DNA of 10,578 nucleotides from an uncultured Anaerolineales bacterium (GTDB lineage: Bacteria > Chloroflexota > Anaerolineae > Anaerolineales > UBA11657): NCBI GenBank assembly GCA_913040765.1, contig CAJWIA010000034.1, forward strand, positions 1-10,578, given 5' to 3'. Shown here piece by piece: positions 6,075-10,578 of the stretch. Made by a program: the position numbers and the translations under genes. The notes under the pieces were generated by a model that saw nothing but the letters and a program-made list of their open reading frames with translations, made no database searches and had not been told where the DNA came from. Numbering within the stretch: the first letter of the stretch is position 1; the number at the start of each line of letters is the position of its first letter.

Positions 6075-6671
6075 ATGGAGTATCAAGAAGAGTCCTCAAA
6101 TAGGCCTTTCGTTGTAGCATCCGTGGCACTAGGTGGTCTTTTTGTGGCTGGTTTGGTGTCTTTAGGATTGTATGCATTCAAAATCAAACCTGCCCAGGCT
6201 GGTGCTAGTGCAACCCAGATAGCAGATATAAATGTTAGTAATACTCAGGTAGCTGTTTATGCAGAGGCTACTTCAGTAGCCCAAGTGGCTGCTGTAGTAG
6301 CATCCGACACTGAGCAACAAGCAAGAGTGGCAGCCAGCTCAGGGTCTGATGCAAATGAGTCTGCTATAGATAGTGTTGAGGTATCGCCAGCAGAACCCGT
6401 TGCTGTTGTTCAGGCACTCATGTCGTCGACAAATTCAGAGTCATCCGTTGTTGAAACTGCCAATAAGACTATAGCATCATCAGGTGGTAGTAATGGTGTA
6501 GCGATCTCTTCAGGATCGGTTGATATAGTAGAGGCTGACGCATCTCCAGAGATGCTTCCAGATACTGGATTTGCTGATGAGGTAGGATTACCTGTGTTAG
6601 TCTTTGCAATGCTGCTGCTGATATCTGTTGTGATTGTTACAAGGTCAGTGAGGCGGTTTGCTAACGGATAG
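6075..6671 (+). CDS. LPDTG cell-surface protein (predicted sortase substrate)
   Basis: This 198-residue protein is predicted to be exported and anchored to the cell surface. It has a hydrophobic N-terminal segment (about residues 12-35) that can act as signal or signal-anchor. A low-complexity Ala/Ser/Val/Glu-rich extracellular stretch follows (about 40-158), without cysteines or a recognisable fold. It ends in a textbook cell-wall sorting signal: LPDTG at 161-165, a hydrophobic helix (about 171-188) and a short basic tail TRSVRRFANG. A sortase would cleave between Thr and Gly of LPDTG; no sortase gene is in the window. Without one, the protein would simply be held by its two membrane spans. 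The gene is a lone plus-strand cistron with a long structured leader, and it is convergent with the phosphohexomutase. Its composition is driven by low complexity, so homology would be hard to trace. The function is unknown. Confidence 0.82.
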   Translation: MEYQEESSNRPFVVASVALGGLFVAGLVSLGLYAFKIKPAQAGASATQIADINVSNTQVAVYAEATSVAQVAAVVASDTEQQARVAASSGSDANESAIDSVEVSPAEPVAVVQALMSSTNSESSVVETANKTIASSGGSNGVAISSGSVDIVEADASPEMLPDTGFADEVGLPVLVFAMLLLISVVIVTRSVRRFANG

Positions 6672-6694
6672 ATAAGTTACTTCTTTTGTACTAT

Positions 6695-6743
6695 TACGCC
6701 GGCGATTTATTTGCTGTGGAGATATATTGTTGTCGTCGGCGTA
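6695..6743. terminator. GC-rich inverted repeat between convergent genes, possible bidirectional terminator
   Basis: TACGCCGGCGA (6695-6705) pairs with TCGTCGGCGTA (6733-6743) over 11 bp with one G-U, around a 27-nt loop. It lies in the 98-bp gap between the ends of two convergent genes, where a shared terminator is expected. It is one of the few GC-rich palindromes in an AT-rich region. Against the call, no T-run follows the stem on either strand and the loop is long, so it may instead be a protein-binding site or an mRNA 3'-end stabiliser. Confidence 0.35.
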
Positions 6744-6769
6744 TGCGAGCAGACTAGTTGCTAAAATTG

Positions 6770-8227
6770 TCAGGTGTTTTCTGCAATCTTACGACCATAT
6801 TCCATAAGAGCTTTCACATTTTCTTTGCTGCGACCTTCAGCGTAAATACGTAAAACTGGCTCAGTTCCGCTCGGACGGATCAATAGCCAATTGTCATTCT
6901 CCATTAGATATTTTATCCCATCATTGGTTTGTACATTATTTACTTGAAGATGACCTATTTTGTTGGGAGCATGTTTTTGTAGATGGGAAACTAAATCATT
7001 CTTTTCAACAGGATGAGAGAGTCTCAGGTCATCACGTATATATTCTACGGGACCAAAATTGTTGAGCAAATCACTCACAAGTTCGTGAATTGGGGTCATG
7101 AATTCAGCCATCAATTCTAATATAAGCAGTCCTATGAGAATGCCATCTCCTTCTGGAATATGTCCGTTAATACTTATCCCTCCGGATTCTTCTCCTCCGA
7201 TAATTACGTTTTCTGAACGCATGAGGTTGGATATGTGATTAAAACCAACAGGAGTTTCTTTTACCTGAAGATTATACAAAGATGCCTGTCGATTTAGCAT
7301 ATGTGTGGTGGACACAGTCTTCACTATAGTACCTTTAAGACCCTTATGTTCAACAAGATATTTGAGACATAGAGCCATAATGCGATGAGGATCAATGAAT
7401 TGACCATGGTTGTCCATAATGCCAATACGGTCTGCATCTCCATCTGTAATAATTCCTATGTCACCTTTCCCATTTGCTATTGCGCTAGCTGTCGCCCCTA
7501 AATATTTCATTATTGGTTCAGGATGGATTCCCCCAAATCCTGGATTCATTTCGCTACGTATTTCCATAATTTCTATTCCGGTACCGCTTAATATGCTTTT
7601 CAAATAGCTTCTTCCAGACCCATACATTGCATCTGATATGACGTGCAATCTATTAGGATGATTTGCAATACGTTCGATGTCTATAATGTTTTGAAGATGT
7701 TCGGCGTATGGCTGGAAAGGATTAAAACGTGTGATTGTTCCATTGGATACTGCTTGGTCAAAATCAACTAGGTTAGGACCTCGAGCTCGTGTTTCATTGT
7801 CGTTTAGGCATACTTCCACCCTACGACATTGACTGGGTTGTGCACTTCCACCATAGGCAGCTTTAATTTTTACACCGTTGTAGCGGGGAGCATTGTGGGA
7901 AGCAGTGATCATAACTGCTCCAGCCGCTTTTAGGTGTTTCACCGAATACGAAATTGCTGGTGTGGGTGCGTCAGCATGAGCAAGGTATACCTTTATTCCA
8001 TTGCCGGCAAGGACCCGGGCTACTTCCCTTGCAAAACGATCTGACAGGAAACGAGTGTCATATCCTACTACCATCAGATTAGGGTCATGGTTTTGATGTT
8101 CTTCGTCAAGCCAGTCTGGTGAGGTAACTGCATCGGCAATGGCTTGAGACACGAGTCGTAAGTTTCCGAATGTAAATGTGTCTCCAATCACAGCCCGCCA
8201 GCCGTCAGTACCAAATTGTATACTCAC
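6770..8227 (-). CDS. Phosphoglucomutase/phosphomannomutase family protein (alpha-D-phosphohexomutase)
   Basis: This 485-residue cytosolic enzyme interconverts hexose 1- and 6-phosphates through a phosphoserine intermediate, feeding sugar-nucleotide and envelope polysaccharide synthesis. All four domain hallmarks are present in order: the catalytic phosphoserine loop TASHN (108-112, Ser110), the Mg-binding DGDADR (262-267), the sugar-specificity loop GGEESGG (344-350), and the phosphate-binding RPSGTEP (451-457). GGEESGG fits enzymes acting on glucose and/or mannose phosphates rather than GlmM, so glucosamine is less likely. The usual Pro after TASHN is Ala here, which occurs in this subfamily as far as I recall. 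The start is a GTG at 8225-8227 that puts FGTDGWRA in its normal N-terminal place; no Shine-Dalgarno precedes it. It is divergent from xseA, and a minus-strand TATAAT at 8284-8289 could serve it. Confidence 0.92.
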   Translation of the reverse strand: MSIQFGTDGWRAVIGDTFTFGNLRLVSQAIADAVTSPDWLDEEHQNHDPNLMVVGYDTRFLSDRFAREVARVLAGNGIKVYLAHADAPTPAISYSVKHLKAAGAVMITASHNAPRYNGVKIKAAYGGSAQPSQCRRVEVCLNDNETRARGPNLVDFDQAVSNGTITRFNPFQPYAEHLQNIIDIERIANHPNRLHVISDAMYGSGRSYLKSILSGTGIEIMEIRSEMNPGFGGIHPEPIMKYLGATASAIANGKGDIGIITDGDADRIGIMDNHGQFIDPHRIMALCLKYLVEHKGLKGTIVKTVSTTHMLNRQASLYNLQVKETPVGFNHISNLMRSENVIIGGEESGGISINGHIPEGDGILIGLLILELMAEFMTPIHELVSDLLNNFGPVEYIRDDLRLSHPVEKNDLVSHLQKHAPNKIGHLQVNNVQTNDGIKYLMENDNWLLIRPSGTEPVLRIYAEGRSKENVKALMEYGRKIAENT

Positions 8228-8283
8228 GACGATTTTTCAGAACAAACAATAATGTAGTTGTATATGTATTTATCCATAGGGCC

Positions 8284-8289
8284 ATTATA
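8284..8289 (-). promoter_or_regulatory. Candidate -10 box (TATAAT) for the phosphohexomutase gene
   Basis: A perfect minus-strand TATAAT lies 56 bp before the GTG start and would give a leader of roughly 50 nt. No good -35 sits at 16-18 bp. The spacer is shared with the xseA promoter on the other strand. Confidence 0.3.
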
Positions 8290-8308
8290 GCATTTACATA
8301 GCTCTCAA

Positions 8309-8337
8309 TTGACAGCCTTGAGGCAGTGGTTTACTAT
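8309..8337 (+). promoter_or_regulatory. Candidate sigma70-type promoter for xseA-xseB
   Basis: A perfect TTGACA at 8309-8314 is followed after exactly 17 bp by TACTAT (8332-8337, 4 of 6). Transcription would begin near 8344, 26 nt before the xseA ATG. A second -10-like box, TAGATT (8358-8363), sits so that a transcript would start at the ATG itself, so a leaderless alternative also exists. Confidence 0.45.
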
Positions 8338-8369
8338 CATATATACAGAAATATCTATAGATTATTTAT

Positions 8370-9602
8370 ATGAGTATGCAAATGTCTTTTCGTGTCCCTG
8401 GTGTTCATTGGACAGTCAGCGAATTAACAGATTATGTACGCGACTTGTTTGAGAATGACCATCAGATGCATGATGTTGCGATAATAGGCGAATTGTCAAA
8501 TGTTTCGCGTCCGCAGTCGGGCCACGTATATTTTTCTCTTAAGGATAAAGCGTCTACTATACAATGTGTCATGTGGCGTAGTGTTGCTTCACGGTTGGTT
8601 TATTTTCCTAATGATGGTGATCGAGTAATTGTATCTGGTCATGTAACTATCTATCCTTCCGGGGGGCGATATCAACTTTATGCTAGCACAATCGAATCAG
8701 TAGGAGCAGGTGATTTATTGCTCCAGACAGAGATGCTCAAGGATAAACTTGCTTCTGAAGGACTATTTGATCCGGACAACAAGACAAAATTACCTGCTCT
8801 TCCAATAACTATAGCGATAGTGACTTCTCCATCTGGTGCAGCATATCACGACATACTTCATGTAATTAACAGACGTTGGCCTATAGCAAAAACTCAACTG
8901 TTTCCCACTTCTGTTCAGGGTTCTGAAGCGCCTGTGGAAATAGTTGGTGCGTTAAATGCTGCTGATAATGTAAATGCAGACATAATATTGTTGGGTAGAG
9001 GTGGTGGTGATATGGGTGACCTAGCAGCATTCAACTCTGAGGATGTGGTACGCTCTATTTTTGCAACGACCACTCCTATAGTGACTGGAATTGGTCATGA
9101 AACAGACTTTACTTTAGCCGATTTCGCTGCAGATTTGCGAGCACCTACCCCATCGGCTGCTGCCGAAATGGCTACACCGGACCACAATTTACTACGTGAG
9201 AAAATATACACAGATTTGGTAAGGATTTCAGAGGCGGTTGCCTATAAAATTCAAATAAGCAACTTGAAATTTGATGAAATCGATAGTATGTTGCAAGCTT
9301 TGTCGCCGACAAATGCGATACAGAATGCGCGCCAAAAACTAAATTATCTGTACAACAAATGTGTTTCTGACATAGGCAATAATATTCGCACAAAACGATT
9401 GACGTTGGAAAAGTTTGATCATCTTTTAGATAGTCTTGGTCCTGATGCGACTTTAAGTAGAGGTTATGCTATTGTTACTCGTGCTGGTACAACAGAAACA
9501 ATATCTGACTCAAATAGTGTATCAAAGGGACAATTATTAGATGTGCTTGTAGACAAAGGAAAATTCGAGGTTGAAGTTGGAAGAGTTATTTCACAGGAGT
9601 AG
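8370..9602 (+). CDS. xseA: Exodeoxyribonuclease VII large subunit
   Basis: XseA is the catalytic subunit of exonuclease VII, a metal-independent nuclease that degrades single-stranded DNA from either end to oligonucleotides in repair. The 410-residue length is within the family range. An N-terminal OB fold (about 12-110; WTVSELTDYV, GELSN, SGHVYFSLKD) precedes the catalytic domain, with TSPSGAAYHD (152-161), GRGGGDMGDLAAFN (209-222), GIGHETDFTLADF (240-252) and RAPTPSAAAE (257-266), all family hallmarks. A long helical region that binds XseB follows, and a C-terminal SRGYAIVTR segment is intact. ATGs at 8370, 8376 and 8382 are possible starts; all leave the OB fold complete. No clear Shine-Dalgarno is present. 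It is coupled to xseB 5 bp downstream. Confidence 0.96.
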   Translation: MSMQMSFRVPGVHWTVSELTDYVRDLFENDHQMHDVAIIGELSNVSRPQSGHVYFSLKDKASTIQCVMWRSVASRLVYFPNDGDRVIVSGHVTIYPSGGRYQLYASTIESVGAGDLLLQTEMLKDKLASEGLFDPDNKTKLPALPITIAIVTSPSGAAYHDILHVINRRWPIAKTQLFPTSVQGSEAPVEIVGALNAADNVNADIILLGRGGGDMGDLAAFNSEDVVRSIFATTTPIVTGIGHETDFTLADFAADLRAPTPSAAAEMATPDHNLLREKIYTDLVRISEAVAYKIQISNLKFDEIDSMLQALSPTNAIQNARQKLNYLYNKCVSDIGNNIRTKRLTLEKFDHLLDSLGPDATLSRGYAIVTRAGTTETISDSNSVSKGQLLDVLVDKGKFEVEVGRVISQE

Positions 9603-9607
9603 AGCTA

Positions 9608-9817
9608 ATGGTAAAATCTAAGGAGCCAGCATCGCTTGACTTTGAAGCTGCACTTACAGAACTAGAATCTATAGTGAGCAAGTTGGAAAGTAGTCAGTTT
9701 TCACTTCAAGAATCATTGCAATTGTACAAAAGAGGCGAGATGCTTTCACAACGATGCAATCAACTTCTTGATGAGGCCGAGTCTCAGATTGATGAACAAT
9801 CTTCTTTGGATGACTAG
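9608..9817 (+). CDS. xseB: Exodeoxyribonuclease VII small subunit
   Basis: XseB is the small helical subunit that packs in several copies on the long helices of XseA to form active exonuclease VII. The 69-residue protein shows the family pattern FEAALTELESIVSKLESSQFSLQESLQLYKRGEMLSQRCNQLLDEAESQI (in pieces across residues 12-61), a helical hairpin with heptad-like hydrophobics. It begins 5 bp after the xseA stop. AGGAG (9595-9599), lying across the end of xseA, serves as Shine-Dalgarno, so the two are translated as an operon. It ends 13 bp from the convergent murJ stop. Confidence 0.95.
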   Translation: MVKSKEPASLDFEAALTELESIVSKLESSQFSLQESLQLYKRGEMLSQRCNQLLDEAESQIDEQSSLDD

Positions 9818-9830
9818 TATAGTTGGGCTG

Positions 9831-10578
9831 TCACGTCCCTAATCTTTTGATTTGCCGCACAATTATCATAGGGATCTTGTTTGCTTGTTGACTACCACAA
9901 GCCATAGTGACTCCCCAAAATATCGTTATTCCCACTGTTATTCCACCGAGAACCATAACAATAGCAGAAATATTTGTTATTTGTAACCAAACATATAAGA
10001 AGATTGACATTGCTATTGTACCAATCATAGTTCTCAGCACGCTTTTTAGTATGGTGGCAATTTGCAGGCCCCCAAGCCGTGGTCTGATTATCACGAGTAA
10101 CACCATCATCTCAGCAGTGGTAGCTATGGTATTGGCTAATGCTAGGCCACCATGTGGATAATAATTGTTAGCTAGGAAAGCCCGTGCTAATACAAGACTA
10201 AGTATTACATTTAATATCATAGATAGGCCTCCGACAATCACTGGAGTGCGTGTGTCTTTGAAAGCGTAAAAGGCTCTTGTCACTATTTCGACTACAGAAT
10301 GTGATACCAAACCAATTGCATACCAATTTAGTGCCCAAACAACCATATTGGTAGAGTTCGCAGAAAATGTATTGTTTTGGAAAAGAATTTCTATTATTGG
10401 GCGTCCAATTATATACAAACCAGCGCTAGCTGGAATGGAAAGATATAGTACTCCACGTAGACTAGAACTGAGAGATCGGCGCATTTTTTGTGTGTGACCT
10501 AGAGCTACCTGTTTGGAAAATGTAGGAAAAACTGCTGTCGCAATTGCCTGGGCTATTGCAGCTTGTGGAAAAGTAAAA
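9831..10578 (-). CDS. murJ: Lipid II flippase MurJ (MviN family), C-terminal half, 5' end outside window
   Basis: MurJ flips lipid II (undecaprenyl-PP-MurNAc-pentapeptide-GlcNAc) across the cytoplasmic membrane for peptidoglycan synthesis. About 248 residues are seen, roughly half of the usual ~500-520, and the frame is open through the window end, so the ATG at 10484 is internal. The family signature AQAIATAVFPTFSKQ is read just upstream of that ATG. It is followed by RRSLSSSLRGVLYLSIPASAGLYIIGRPIIEILFQNNTFS, the typical MurJ segment leading to IIxxLFxxGxF. About six further hydrophobic membrane segments follow, ending in a short basic tail (VRQIKRLGT). The central-cavity arginines of the N-lobe lie outside the window. 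If the organism lacks peptidoglycan, another polyprenyl-linked substrate is possible. It is convergent with xseB, with only 13 bp between the stops and no evident terminator. Confidence 0.92.
   Translation of the reverse strand, partial: FTFPQAAIAQAIATAVFPTFSKQVALGHTQKMRRSLSSSLRGVLYLSIPASAGLYIIGRPIIEILFQNNTFSANSTNMVVWALNWYAIGLVSHSVVEIVTRAFYAFKDTRTPVIVGGLSMILNVILSLVLARAFLANNYYPHGGLALANTIATTAEMMVLLVIIRPRLGGLQIATILKSVLRTMIGTIAMSIFLYVWLQITNISAIVMVLGGITVGITIFWGVTMACGSQQANKIPMIIVRQIKRLGT

Noticed and set aside
6695..6743. Integron attC-like site, suggested by imperfect palindromic arms around a loop.
   Set aside because: The conserved GTTRRRY/RYYYAAC core sites are absent and there is no integrase or cassette context.
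1..10578. Mobile elements, CRISPR arrays, toxin-antitoxin pairs or a defence island.
   Set aside because: No transposase or integrase motif, no regularly spaced repeats and no such gene families are visible; the window is core housekeeping DNA.

Overview
The window is an AT-rich stretch of bacterial chromosome made of housekeeping genes packed tightly, with frequent changes of strand. I see no insertion sequence, phage gene, CRISPR array or rRNA. The gene set suggests a little-cultivated bacterial lineage, most plausibly Chloroflexota (Dehalococcoidia/SAR202-like). It includes an XPB/Ssl2-type helicase-C-like protein without a motor domain, an archaeal-looking CoaBC, an LPXTG-anchored surface protein and a tRNA gene without encoded CCA. 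This assignment is inference from family distribution, not a measured result.

Layout: (1) 1-307 (+) is the C-terminal end of a PfkB-family sugar kinase. (2) 304-2418 (-) is a two-gene unit, coaBC followed by a cytosolic polysaccharide (NodB-like) deacetylase, whose stop codon overlaps the kinase stop in one TTAA. (3) 2562-3156 (-) holds two small membrane proteins of unknown function, co-oriented 7 bp apart. (4) 3255-3917 (+) is a PHP-domain metal-dependent phosphoesterase, followed by tRNA-Arg(CCG) at 3957-4029 (+). (5) 4132-5796 (-) is the helicase-C-like protein. (6) 5797-6074 is a divergent intergenic region with an inverted repeat and a foldable leader. (7) 6075-6671 (+) is a sortase-type LPDTG surface protein. 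(8) 6770-8227 (-) is a phosphohexomutase. (9) 8370-9817 (+) is xseA-xseB, encoding both subunits of exonuclease VII. (10) 9831-10578 (-) is the C-terminal half of the lipid II flippase MurJ, cut by the window edge.

Functionally the genes cover coenzyme A synthesis, sugar phosphate and cell-envelope metabolism (phosphohexomutase, MurJ, deacetylase, surface protein), DNA repair (exonuclease VII) and translation (tRNA-Arg). They do not form one pathway.

The most interesting part is the leader of the surface-protein gene. Several transcription-unit-leading genes here have no Shine-Dalgarno sequence and a -10 box almost touching the start codon, which suggests leaderless mRNAs. The surface-protein gene instead has a near-perfect Shine-Dalgarno. 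An upstream CUUCCCC segment can pair with it, closing a junction of three further hairpins. That is the architecture of a ribosome-binding-site-sequestering cis-regulatory RNA, and I cannot match it to a known class. The CoaBC protein also carries archaeal-type rather than bacterial-type motifs.
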